From Saccharothrix ecbatanensis (GTDB lineage: Bacteria > Actinomycetota > Actinomycetes > Mycobacteriales > Pseudonocardiaceae), in contig NZ_JACHMO010000001.1 of assembly GCF_014205015.1 (NCBI RefSeq), positions 8,370,001 through 8,434,000 of the forward strand: a stretch of 64,000 nucleotides of DNA. The letters are read 5' to 3'. This document shows, one piece after another, positions 33,179 to 40,459 of this stretch (positions are counted from its first letter, which is position 1; the number at the start of each line of letters is the position of its first letter). A program made the translations under genes and the position numbers. Under the pieces are notes generated by a model. The model was not told where the DNA came from. It was given only the letters and a program-made list of their open reading frames with translations, and searched no databases.

Positions 33179-34258
33179 TCAGAGCCAGCGGTTGCGACGG
33201 AATATTCGGTACAGGGTGAGGCAGACGGTGATGATCACCGAGATCACCATGGGGTAGCCGTAGCGCCAGTGCGTCTCCGGCATGTGGTCGAAGTTCATGC
33301 CGTAGACGCCGACCACCATGGTTGGCACGGAGATGATCGCCACCCACGCGGCGAGCTTGCGCATGTCCGAGTTCTGCTGGAGCGTGATCTTCGCCAGCAC
33401 CGCGTTGACCAGCGTGGTCAGCAGCTCGTCGAAGTTGATCACGCGCTCGGACACCTCGGTGAGGTGGTCGTCGACGTCGCGGAAGTACGAGCGCACGTGC
33501 TCCGGGATCAGCGGCGTGTAGCCCTCCGCGAGCCGGCGCAGCGGCACGGCCAGCGGCATCACCGCCCGGCGCAGCTCCAGCACCTCGCGCTTCATCAGGT
33601 AGATCTGGTCGGCGCTGACCCGGCTGCGCGGCTGGAAGACCAGCGCCTCCATCTGGTCGATGTCGTCCTCGATGTTGTCCGTCACGTCGAGGTAGTTGTC
33701 CACCACGTGGTCGGCGATCGAGTACAGCACCGCGGCCGGACCGCTGCGCAGCCGCTCGGTCTCCTCCTCCAGCTCGCGCCGCACCGCCGCGAGCCCTGAG
33801 TGGTTGCCGTGCCGCACCGTCACCACGAAGTCCCGGCCGAGGAAGACCATGATCTCGCCGCTCTCGACGATCTCGTTGGCCGTGTCCGGTGACGCGTTCT
33901 GGATGTACCGCACGGTCTTGAGCACCATGAAGAGCGTGTTGTCGTAACGCTCCAGCTTGGGCCGCTGGTGGGCGTGCACGGCGTCCTCGACGGCCAGCTC
34001 GTGCAGCCCGAACGTGTCCGCGACGCCCTGGATCTGCTCCTCGTCGGGCTCGTGCAGCCCGATCCAGACGAACCCGTCGCCGCGCTTGCGCACTTCCTCG
34101 ACCGCGTCGGTGTGCGTCCAAAGCCCCGGCAGACGCGCGCCGTCGACGTAAACGCCGCAGTCCACCACGTACGCCGACGGCGACAGCGTGACCGGCGCCG
34201 ACACGGGGCGTTCCGGGACGCGGCCTCTCAGGCCGCCGAGTGAGGGCAAGCTGGGCAC
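33179..34258 (-). CDS. corA: Magnesium/cobalt transporter CorA
   Basis: A 359-aa CorA channel. The N-terminal cytoplasmic funnel includes VWIGLHEPDEEQIQGVADTF and VEDAVHAHQRPKLERYDNTL. The long stalk helix follows, then two C-terminal membrane helices with the selectivity motif GMN in VGVYGMNFDHMPETHW and a basic end (YRIFRRNRWL). It mediates Mg2+ uptake as a pentamer. GGAGG lies 7 nt before GTG 34258. It matches Rv1239c in position after sugC, although seven genes intervene here. Confidence 0.95.
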   Translation of the reverse strand: MPSLPSLGGLRGRVPERPVSAPVTLSPSAYVVDCGVYVDGARLPGLWTHTDAVEEVRKRGDGFVWIGLHEPDEEQIQGVADTFGLHELAVEDAVHAHQRPKLERYDNTLFMVLKTVRYIQNASPDTANEIVESGEIMVFLGRDFVVTVRHGNHSGLAAVRRELEEETERLRSGPAAVLYSIADHVVDNYLDVTDNIEDDIDQMEALVFQPRSRVSADQIYLMKREVLELRRAVMPLAVPLRRLAEGYTPLIPEHVRSYFRDVDDHLTEVSERVINFDELLTTLVNAVLAKITLQQNSDMRKLAAWVAIISVPTMVVGVYGMNFDHMPETHWRYGYPMVISVIITVCLTLYRIFRRNRWL

Positions 34259-34328
34259 AGGGTCCTCCAGGTGGGGAGCGTCGACTCGACAAACGACGAC
34301 GGCACGTCCCCGACCGGTACCGCTGGGC

Positions 34329-34397
34329 CTAGCTGTGGAAAGCCGGCTCCCCGATGAGGACGCGCGAGGTACTCGCAGGATGGGGGTCGTTACTCAT
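34329..34397 (-). CDS. 22-codon upstream ORF in the corA leader
   Basis: An ATG (complement of 34395-34397) with GAGG 8 nt upstream, itself part of a longer GAGGAGGTGAGGA purine run, opens a 22-codon frame beginning MSNDPHPASTSRV and ending at TAG 34329. It stops 70 nt before the corA GTG. The ribosome-binding site is better than that of many genes in the window. It may be a leader peptide whose translation controls corA, in the way proline- or acid-rich leaders control Mg2+ transporters elsewhere. The alternative is a chance ORF. Confidence 0.5.
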   Translation of the reverse strand: MSNDPHPASTSRVLIGEPAFHS

Positions 34398-34547
34398 CGG
34401 TAGTCCTCACCTCCTCGGGTCGGCTGTCCGCGGCGGTGTAGTCGCTCACAGACCAGTTGCCGAGGGTACTACCCCGGTGCTCACACTGTCGTCCCGGTCG
34501 AAGGGGTCTTCGATCACACGGGGAACAGCCAGCCAACGGAGGCGTGC

Positions 34548-35054
34548 GTGCAGTTCGGGCGTTACTACGAGGAGTTCGAGGTCGGCGCGGTCTACAAGCA
34601 CTGGCCCGGGAAGACGGTCACCGAGTACGACGACCACCTGTTCTGCCTGCTGACCATGAACCACCACCCGCTGCACATGGACGCGCACTACGCGGCGGAG
34701 ACGACCGACTTCGGCAAGAACGTGGTCGTGGGCAACTACATCTACTCGCTGCTGCTGGGCATGTCCGTGCCGGACGTCTCGGGCAAGGCGATCGCGAACC
34801 TGGAGGTCGAGTCGCTCAAGCACATCAAGCCGACCTTCCACGGTGACACCATCTACGGTGAGACCGAAGTGCTGGACAAGACGCCGTCGAAGTCCAAGGA
34901 CGACCGCGGCGTGGTCTACGTCGAGACCCGCGGGTACAAACAGGATGGAACGGTCGTCTGCGTGTTCCGCCGGAAGGTCATGGTGCCCAAGCGCTCCTAC
35001 GGCGACGCACGCGGTGGAGAGCAGCCCGGCAGGCCCGAGCCTTCCACCGGCTGA
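34548..35054 (+). CDS. MaoC-like acyl-CoA hydratase
   Basis: A 168-aa hot-dog-fold hydratase: YYEEFEVGAVYKHWPGKTVT, the catalytic region DDHLFCLLTMNHHPLHMDAH (Asp/His of the MaoC motif) with YAAETTDFGKNVVVGNYIYS, and HIKPTFHGDTIYGETEVLDK. The type is that of mesaconyl-CoA or related C4-C5 acyl-CoA hydratases encoded with CitE-like lyases in actinomycetes. GGAGG precedes GTG 34548. Its stop is inside a direct repeat. It is followed 68 bp later by a DUF2332 gene, probably in one operon. Confidence 0.92.
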   Translation: MQFGRYYEEFEVGAVYKHWPGKTVTEYDDHLFCLLTMNHHPLHMDAHYAAETTDFGKNVVVGNYIYSLLLGMSVPDVSGKAIANLEVESLKHIKPTFHGDTIYGETEVLDKTPSKSKDDRGVVYVETRGYKQDGTVVCVFRRKVMVPKRSYGDARGGEQPGRPEPSTG

Positions 35055-35110
35055 GCCGGCAATCGACCAGGAGCTGGCTGAGCCGGCGATCGGACATCCC
35101 GCAATCGGAC
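35049..35110. repeat. Direct repeat containing the MaoC stop codon
   Basis: GGCTGAGCCGGCAATCGAC (35049-35067, with the TGA) recurs as GGCTGAGCCGGCGATCGGA (35076-35094), and a partial GCAATCGGAC follows at 35101. It occupies most of the gap to the next ribosome-binding site. Confidence 0.85.
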
Positions 35111-35122
35111 ATAAGGAGTGAA

Positions 35123-36208
35123 GTGACCTCGCTGGATCTGGTGCGGCAACGACTGGCCGGGTTCGCCCAGCGGGAGGCGCACGGCGTTTCCCCGCTCTAC
35201 GAGCACCTGGCTTCGCACGCCGCCGACGATCCGGAGGTCGCCGGTCTGCTGACCGCCGCCCCGGAGCGGTTCGCGCACGCGACCCTGCTCCTGGCGGCGG
35301 CGCACCGGCTGGTGCAGGCCGAGCCGTACCACGCGCTGTCGAACTACTACCCGTCCCTCGGCGGCACGTACGGCGCGGACGAGAACACGTGGTCGCTGTT
35401 CCGCGCCTTCGTGCTGGACCGGGCGGACAAGATGCGGGCGCTGATCTCCAATCGCAGCACCCAGACCAACGAGGTGCGCCGCGCCGCACTGCTCTACCCG
35501 GCGCTGGCGCAGGTCAAGGGGCCGGTCGGGCTGCTGGAGGTCGGCTGCTCGGCCGGTCTGCTGCTGGGGCTGGACCAGTACGGCTACCGCTACCAGACCG
35601 AGGAGGCCGGGCAGCTGGTCGCCGGACCGGCGAAGGCGGCGCTCGGGCTGCACTGCGCGTTGGAGGCGGCGCCCGGCGCGGAGCTGCCGAAGATCCCCAA
35701 GACGGTGAAGGTCGCGGCGAAGGTGGGGTTGGACCGGGCGCCCGCCGACCTGACCGACGAGGACACGTACGCGTGGCTCGAAGCGTGCGTGTGGGCGGAC
35801 CAGCCGGAGCGGCTGCGGCTGTTCGGCGTGGCCGCGACCGTGCAGCGGAAGTCACCGCCGGAGTTCGTCGTCGGTGACGCGGTGGCTGACCTCGGCAAGG
35901 CCGCCGCACGCGTGCCGACGGACCTGCCGCTGGTGGTCCTGACCAGCAACGTCCTGCCGTACGTGCCGGGGGAGGAGTTCGTCCGGGCGCTGCGGGCGCT
36001 GGACCGGCCGGTGTGGTGGTTGAGCCACGAGGGGTACGCGGCGGGGCTGGTCCACGTCCTGCCGGGCCGGGACGACCTGCGGCCCGGCCCGGACGAGCAG
36101 GCGTTCGGCGTCGTGGGGCTGGTCCGGTTCGAGGACGGCGAGGTGCGGTCGGCGCGGGCGTTGGGCAAGACGGCGCCGCACGGTCAGCGGTTGACCTGGT
36201 TGCCGTGA
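35123..36208 (+). CDS. DUF2332 family protein (copy 2)
   Basis: A 361-aa paralogue, the same length as copy 1 at 31958 but clearly diverged. It keeps HGVSPLYEHLASHAADDPEV, MRALISNRSTQTNEVRRAAL, LLEVGCSAGLLLGLDQYGYR and CVWADQPERLRLFGVA. AAGGAGTGAA directly precedes GTG 35123. Lying just downstream of the MaoC gene, it may be co-transcribed. Biochemical role unknown. Confidence 0.88.
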   Translation: MTSLDLVRQRLAGFAQREAHGVSPLYEHLASHAADDPEVAGLLTAAPERFAHATLLLAAAHRLVQAEPYHALSNYYPSLGGTYGADENTWSLFRAFVLDRADKMRALISNRSTQTNEVRRAALLYPALAQVKGPVGLLEVGCSAGLLLGLDQYGYRYQTEEAGQLVAGPAKAALGLHCALEAAPGAELPKIPKTVKVAAKVGLDRAPADLTDEDTYAWLEACVWADQPERLRLFGVAATVQRKSPPEFVVGDAVADLGKAAARVPTDLPLVVLTSNVLPYVPGEEFVRALRALDRPVWWLSHEGYAAGLVHVLPGRDDLRPGPDEQAFGVVGLVRFEDGEVRSARALGKTAPHGQRLTWLP

Positions 36209-36235
36209 TCGTGTCGCCTGATCGGGCGAAGTTGA

Positions 36236-36655
36236 TCAGCTCCGGGGTAGTTGATCCCACGCCTTGAGGGTGTCGTGGAGCATCTCGACCAGTGGAAGTG
36301 TGGCCAAGATCGCAGCGTCGGCCCAGCAGGCATCCGATGCGTCGTCCCCCGCTCGGAGCACGCCGGATCGCACCTGGCAGGCGTAGTCGTGGATCTCGTA
36401 CCGGCCCCGTGGCGCCGGACGGGTGACGGTGCCGATCAGCGCCCCCACTGTCACGGAGAGTCCGGTTTCCTCCAGGAGTTCCCGCACAATTGCGGTCTCG
36501 TCGGACTCGCCGTGCTCGACTCGGCCACCTGGCAAGGACCACAGTCCCTCACCTGGGGGATTGCCGCGACGCACGAGCAGCAGTCGCCCGTTCGAGTCAT
36601 GCGCGATGCCCCCGACGCAGCGGATCGCGGGCTCCCGTTCGGCCGTCACGATCAC
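36236..36655 (-). CDS. NUDIX hydrolase
   Basis: A 139-aa pyrophosphohydrolase with a complete Nudix box GGRVEHGESDETAIVRELLE followed by ETGL (GX5EX7REUXEEXGU). A strand-rich N-terminus (IRCVGGIAHDSNGRLLLVRR) precedes it. It probably cleaves nucleoside diphosphate derivatives in the cytoplasm; substrate unknown. Start GTG 36655. It converges on the second DUF2332 gene. Confidence 0.92.
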   Translation of the reverse strand: MIVTAEREPAIRCVGGIAHDSNGRLLLVRRGNPPGEGLWSLPGGRVEHGESDETAIVRELLEETGLSVTVGALIGTVTRPAPRGRYEIHDYACQVRSGVLRAGDDASDACWADAAILATLPLVEMLHDTLKAWDQLPRS

Positions 36656-36699
36656 GAAGCGTAGTCACACCGGGTTGGCGGTGCAGCACGCTGACCCAA

Positions 36700-36772
36700 G
36701 TGCGGTACAAATCTCCCGACGTGTCGCGGAGTGCGGTACAACGGTTTTCACTGGCGCCAAACGGGTGCGGTA
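36700..36772. promoter_or_regulatory. Three GTGCGGTA direct repeats upstream of a small membrane gene
   Basis: GTGCGGTA occurs at 36700-36707, 36731-36738 and 36765-36772; the first two extend to AGTGCGGTACAA. Spacings of 31 and 34 bp are about three helical turns, so a regulator could bind all sites on one DNA face. They precede the 36793 and 36990 genes. The binding protein is unknown. Confidence 0.5.
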
Positions 36773-36792
36773 GCGAACGGGAGTTGATCACC

Positions 36793-36951
36793 GTGAATCT
36801 GAAGAAGATTCTCACTTTCGCCGGGGTCGGCTTGGTCCTGTTCTTCCTCATCGCGGAACCTGAGCAAGCGGCCGGACTGGTGCACAACATCCTCGACACC
36901 CTCCGGACGGCTGCTGAGGCGCTCATCACCTTCGTGAAACAATTGTTCTGA
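36793..36951 (+). CDS. 52-aa small membrane protein
   Basis: GTG 36793 with GGGAG 9 nt upstream begins a 52-codon frame: a membrane helix (KILTFAGVGLVLFFLIAEPE) followed by an amphipathic helix (LVHNILDTLRTAAEALITFV). Small single-helix proteins of this design are common beside actinobacterial membrane proteins. It is probably co-transcribed with the PH-domain gene 38 bp downstream. Function unknown. Confidence 0.75.
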   Translation: MNLKKILTFAGVGLVLFFLIAEPEQAAGLVHNILDTLRTAAEALITFVKQLF

Positions 36952-36989
36952 GTCGCCCGACTCCTCCCCCACGGCGAGAGGTCGCAGGC

Positions 36990-37550
36990 ATGTTCGCACC
37001 ACGTGACCCCGACGAGTACCTGCTCCCCACGGAGCGTCGGGTCATCCGGGTACGCAGGCACTGGAGCAGTCTGCTCTGGGATCTCCTCGAAGCAGGCGCT
37101 CTGCTGGCCGGCGCGATGATGATCTCGTACCTGCTGCCGGACAACGCGGGGATCATCCAGAACATCCTCTGGTACGCCTCGCTGTTCGTGCTGCTCAGGC
37201 TGGCCTACTTCGTCATGGAGTGGTGGGTGGAGCGGATCGTCGTCACCGACAAGAGGTTCATGATCTCCTCCGGGGTGTTCGAGACCAAGGTCGCGATGAT
37301 GCCGATCAGCAAGGTCACCGACCTGACCTACGAGCGCTCGGTGCTCGGGCGCATGTTCGGCTTCGGCACCCTGGTCGTCGAGTCGGCCGGTCAGATCCAG
37401 GCGTTGAACCGGATCGAGTACCTGCCGAACCCCGAGGAGGTCTACGACGCCATCTCGGAGTTGACCTTCGGTGACAAGAAGGCCCAGGCGGAGCGGTTCT
37501 CGATGATCAAGGCGCAGCGGGCGGCCCGCGGCAAGAAGATGGTGCCGTAG
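36990..37550 (+). CDS. Bacterial PH-domain (bPH2) membrane protein
   Basis: A 186-aa protein. Two adjacent membrane helices (LLEAGALLAGAMMISYLLPD; IIQNILWYASLFVLLRLAYF) are followed by a bPH2 domain with WVERIVVTDKRFMISSGVFE, KVAMMPISKVTDLTYERSVL and GFGTLVVESAGQIQALNRIE. The tail is basic. The YdbS/YdbT-like group is membrane-associated with unknown roles. GAGAGG precedes the ATG. Confidence 0.9.
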   Translation: MFAPRDPDEYLLPTERRVIRVRRHWSSLLWDLLEAGALLAGAMMISYLLPDNAGIIQNILWYASLFVLLRLAYFVMEWWVERIVVTDKRFMISSGVFETKVAMMPISKVTDLTYERSVLGRMFGFGTLVVESAGQIQALNRIEYLPNPEEVYDAISELTFGDKKAQAERFSMIKAQRAARGKKMVP

Positions 37551-37594
37551 GGCGGGCGGCGAGTGGGCGGAGTGCCGTAGTAGAGACTGGCGGG

Positions 37595-38452
37595 GTGCGC
37601 ATCGACCTGCACACCCACTCGACCGAGTCCGACGGCACCGACACGCCCGCGGAGTTGGTGGCGGCTGCCGCCGCTGCCGGCTTGAGCGCGGTCGCGCTCA
37701 CCGACCACGACACCGCCGCCGGCTGGGCGGAGGCGGCCGACGCGCTGCCACCCGGCTTGAAGCTGGTGCGTGGCGCGGAGCTGTCCTGCGCGTCCGACGA
37801 CGGCCGGGGTCGGGTCATCACCGTCCACCTGCTCGCCTACCTGTACGACCCCACCTCGCCGGCGTTGGTGGAGGAGCAGTTGCGGCTGCGCCTCGAACGA
37901 CGGCACCGGCTGCGCCGGATGGCGGAGCGGATGGTCGAGGACGGCTTTCCGATCGACCCGGACGAGCTGATGGCGGCCATGCCGACCGACGCGCCCGCCG
38001 GACGTCCGCACCTGGCCATGGCGTTGATCCGGGCCGGTGTGGTGAGCACGGTGAACGAGGCGTTCGCCCGCTACCTGACCGGCGGCCGGTACTACGTGCC
38101 GCGGACCGACACGCCCGTGGCGCGGGCCATCGAGATGATCACCGAAGCGGGCGGGGTGACGGTGCTCGCGCACCCTTTCGCGGTGTCCCGAGGGCCGATC
38201 GTCACCGACGAGGTGGTGGCGGACCTGGCGGGCCTCGGGTTGGCCGGCGTCGAGGTGGACCACCCGGACCACGACCTCCCGACCAGGGTGCGGCTGCGCC
38301 GGCTGGCGGGGGAGTTGGGGCTGCTGCCCACCGGGTCCAGCGACTACCACGGCACGAACAAGACGGTGCGGCTCGGCGCGGAGACCACGTCACCGGAGGT
38401 CTTGGACGCCCTGGCGGATCGGGCAACCGGGTGCAAGATCCTCGTCGGGTGA
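37595..38452 (+). CDS. PHP-domain phosphoesterase (TrpH/RNase AM-like)
   Basis: A 285-aa PHP metalloesterase: motif I DLHTHSTESDGTDTP, motif II LTDHDTAAGW, the Glu of VRGAELSC, AHPF, and C-terminal GSSDYHGTNK. Family members hydrolyse 3',5'-nucleotide bisphosphates or trim RNA 5' ends using three metal ions. Length is normal. The start is GTG 37595. It is followed by copy A of the dispersed repeat. Confidence 0.92.
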   Translation: MRIDLHTHSTESDGTDTPAELVAAAAAAGLSAVALTDHDTAAGWAEAADALPPGLKLVRGAELSCASDDGRGRVITVHLLAYLYDPTSPALVEEQLRLRLERRHRLRRMAERMVEDGFPIDPDELMAAMPTDAPAGRPHLAMALIRAGVVSTVNEAFARYLTGGRYYVPRTDTPVARAIEMITEAGGVTVLAHPFAVSRGPIVTDEVVADLAGLGLAGVEVDHPDHDLPTRVRLRRLAGELGLLPTGSSDYHGTNKTVRLGAETTSPEVLDALADRATGCKILVG

Positions 38453-38456
38453 ACGC

Positions 38457-38513
38457 GAGGTCGCGTCGATCGACCTCCAGGCGACCGAGCCCGCCGTCTG
38501 CGGAGCAGCGGCC
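38457..38513. repeat. Dispersed repeat, copy A (short form)
   Basis: A 16-bp left block, GAGGTCGCGTCGATCG (38457-38472), and a 34-bp right block (38480-38513) match copy B at 54588-54707; the right block has one mismatch. In copy A only 7 bp lie between the blocks. GAGGTCG and CGACCTC (38457-38463, 38471-38477) form a small hairpin. Confidence 0.85.
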
Positions 38514-38537
38514 TCCAGCACTGTCGGTGGGCATCGG

Positions 38538-38543
38538 TAGCTT
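38538..38543 (+). promoter_or_regulatory. TAGCTT -10 element of the RecB-like nuclease gene
   Basis: TAGCTT ends 6 nt before GTG 38550, consistent with leaderless transcription starting just downstream of the dispersed repeat. Confidence 0.45.
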
Positions 38544-38549
38544 GAACCC

Positions 38550-39389
38550 GTGCAGGAACAGTTGGGGTTCGACTTCGGCGCGATGCCGAAGAAGCTGGTG
38601 CGGGTGACGCCGGCGAAGCTCGCCACGTGGGCCGACTGCCCGCGTCGGTTTCGCATGGCCTACCTCGACCGGCCGTCGCCGCCGCGCGGTGGGGCGTGGG
38701 CGCACAACACCCTCGGCGCGGTCGTGCACAACGCGTTGAAGGCGCTGTTCGACCTGCCCGTCCAGCGGCGCACCCCGGAGCAGGCCGTGGCGCTGCTGCA
38801 CCGGCAGTGGAAGAACGAGGGCTTCAAGGACGCCGAGCAGGCGGGCGTCTACCGCGATCGGGCGGTCGGGTGGGTGCGCGACTACGTCACCGAGATCGAC
38901 ACGTCCATCGAGCCGGTCGGCATCGAGCGGTGGGTGTCCACGCCGACGTCCAAGATCGTCGCCGAGGGCCGGGTCGACCGGATCGACCTGCGCGACGGCG
39001 AGCTGGTGATCGTCGACTACAAGACCGGGCGGCACGCGCTGACCGTGGACGACGCGCGGGGTTCGCAGGCGTTGGCGCTGTACGCGCTGGCGGCGCGGCG
39101 GACGTTGCGCAAGCCGTGCCACCGGGTGGAGCTGCACCACCTGCCGTCGGGCTCCGTGGCGGTGTGGGAGCACACCGAGGAGAGCCTGGCGCGGCACGTG
39201 ACGCGAGCCGAGGAGGCGGCGGACGAGTTGGCGCTGGCCACCGACACCCTCGCCGCGGGCGGCGACCCGGAGATCCTGTTCCCGCCGCGCACCGGGAACC
39301 AGTGCACGTGGTGCGACTTCCGGCGTTCCTGCCCTGAGGGTCAGCGGGCGTCACCCGCGATCGACCCGTGGGCGTTGCTCGCGCCGTAG
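38550..39389 (+). CDS. RecB/Cas4-like PD-(D/E)XK exonuclease with Fe-S cysteines
   Basis: A 279-aa nuclease similar to mycobacterial Rv2119. TPAKLATWADCPRRFRMAYL supplies the first cluster cysteine. The PD-(D/E)XK core is AEGRVDRIDLRDGELVIVDY followed by KTGRH, with catalytic Asp, Asp and Lys. C-terminal cysteines in NQCTWCDFRRSCPEGQ complete the likely [4Fe-4S] site, as in AddB and Cas4. A role in DNA end processing is inferred. No Cas genes or CRISPR array are nearby. Confidence 0.9.
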   Translation: MQEQLGFDFGAMPKKLVRVTPAKLATWADCPRRFRMAYLDRPSPPRGGAWAHNTLGAVVHNALKALFDLPVQRRTPEQAVALLHRQWKNEGFKDAEQAGVYRDRAVGWVRDYVTEIDTSIEPVGIERWVSTPTSKIVAEGRVDRIDLRDGELVIVDYKTGRHALTVDDARGSQALALYALAARRTLRKPCHRVELHHLPSGSVAVWEHTEESLARHVTRAEEAADELALATDTLAAGGDPEILFPPRTGNQCTWCDFRRSCPEGQRASPAIDPWALLAP

Positions 39390-39392
39390 AGT
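39387..39392 (+). promoter_or_regulatory. TAGAGT -10 element overlapping a stop codon
   Basis: TAGAGT begins with the TAG that ends the nuclease gene and lies 7 nt before GTG 39400, so stop codon and promoter are shared. Confidence 0.5.
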
Positions 39393-39399
39393 TGGCCGG

Positions 39400-39702
39400 G
39401 TGACGATCGTGGACAGCGGACCCGAACCACGCCTGGCGAGGCTGTGGCGCGGCGTCAGCGGCGCACTGGCCGTCGGCTTGGTGCTGTTGGCGTTGGTGAT
39501 GATCGGCGTGCAGATCTACGCCGGCGCCCGTGACCTGCCGGGCCCGGGGTTCGACGTGGTGGCGGGTCATGTGGCGGCGGCTGTCGCGGCGGTGGTGGCC
39601 CAGGTGGTCGCGGACCGTCGCAAGGGCTGGCTGGTGGCCGTGTGCGGGCTGGCGGTCGTGCTGCTGGTGGTGGTGACGCTGTGGGTGTTCTGGTGGGCGT
39701 GA
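39400..39702 (+). CDS. Small three-helix membrane protein
   Basis: A 100-aa protein from GTG 39400 with hydrophobic segments ALAVGLVLLALVMIGVQIYA, VVAGHVAAAVAAVVAQVVA and WLVAVCGLAVVLLVVVTLWV. Actinobacterial homologues of this design are annotated only as membrane proteins. It follows the nuclease gene at 10 bp. A bidirectional terminator follows. Confidence 0.82.
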   Translation: MTIVDSGPEPRLARLWRGVSGALAVGLVLLALVMIGVQIYAGARDLPGPGFDVVAGHVAAAVAAVVAQVVADRRKGWLVAVCGLAVVLLVVVTLWVFWWA

Positions 39703-39715
39703 CCTCGCGCTGACC

Positions 39716-39750
39716 GGGCACGTCGGCAGAACGCGCCTGCCGACGTGCCC
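39716..39750. terminator. Bidirectional terminator between convergent genes
   Basis: Perfect 14-bp arms, 39716-39729 and 39737-39750, enclose a 7-nt loop between the membrane protein gene (ends 39702) and the lectin gene (ends 39762). Confidence 0.88.
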
Positions 39751-39761
39751 AGCGGCCGTCG

Positions 39762-40229
39762 TCAGTAGCGGATGTACCAGCGCTGGTCGCTCCGGTCGGG
39801 GTCGCAGTCCCTCAGGAGCAGCTGCCTCTTGGAACCGTCGTGCGTGACGCACAGCCCGGTCTCGTAGAGTTCGATCATCGTGGCATTGGGCTGGTCCAGG
39901 CCGAGCCACCGCTGGTCGGCGTAGCCGGTGCAGCGCCTGCCCACGACCTGGTCGTTCTCCGCGGTCGCGCAGAGTTTGTCCCGTTCACTCCTGAGCATGG
40001 TGCCGTCGCCGGAGACCTCCCACATCTGGTTCGCCCCCCCGTGGTTCGGATAGGCGATGACCGGATAGCCGTCCCAATTGGACTGGTCCCACACATCGCC
40101 CGGCCGGGTCACGCTCTCGATCATGACCACGTGTTGTCGGGCGTCGGCCTGGTCGGCGATGGCCGTCGGCGCGATCACCAGTGCCGAGGCCGCCACGAGG
40201 GTGGCGGTGAGCACTCGTCGGAACGTCAT
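39762..40229 (-). CDS. Secreted ricin-type beta-trefoil lectin domain protein
   Basis: A 155-aa secreted protein. The signal peptide is MTFRRVLTATLVAASALVIA with cleavage likely after PTAIADQADA. The mature part has beta-trefoil marks: QMWEVSGDGTMLRS, KLCATAENDQVVGRRCTGYA, DQRWLGLD and LCVTHDGSKRQLLLRDCDPD ending QRWYIRY (QxW repeats). AAGG lies just before ATG 40229. It may bind carbohydrates outside the cell; no catalytic domain is attached. Confidence 0.85.
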   Translation of the reverse strand: MTFRRVLTATLVAASALVIAPTAIADQADARQHVVMIESVTRPGDVWDQSNWDGYPVIAYPNHGGANQMWEVSGDGTMLRSERDKLCATAENDQVVGRRCTGYADQRWLGLDQPNATMIELYETGLCVTHDGSKRQLLLRDCDPDRSDQRWYIRY

Positions 40230-40459
40230 TTGCCTTCCCTTTCCCTGTCGGTGTTCGGGTGCACCCTCAAGTAGAAGCGCCCAACTGGGCTGCGAGCAGC
40301 GAAAACACCCATCGATGGAGGCAAATGACACGGTCAGGCGAGCTGACGTCGCGCCGGTCACATGGCGTGGGCGAGGACCCCCGACGACGCGCACGATGAT
40401 CGTCCGAGTGACGCCGATGGCCGGACGTCGCGGTGGTGAACCCGTGAACCCGTCGCCGG

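Noticed and set aside
38550..39389. Cas4 assignment for the RecB-like nuclease.
   Set aside because: No CRISPR repeats or other cas genes are nearby. Length and gene order fit the stand-alone Rv2119-like exonuclease better.
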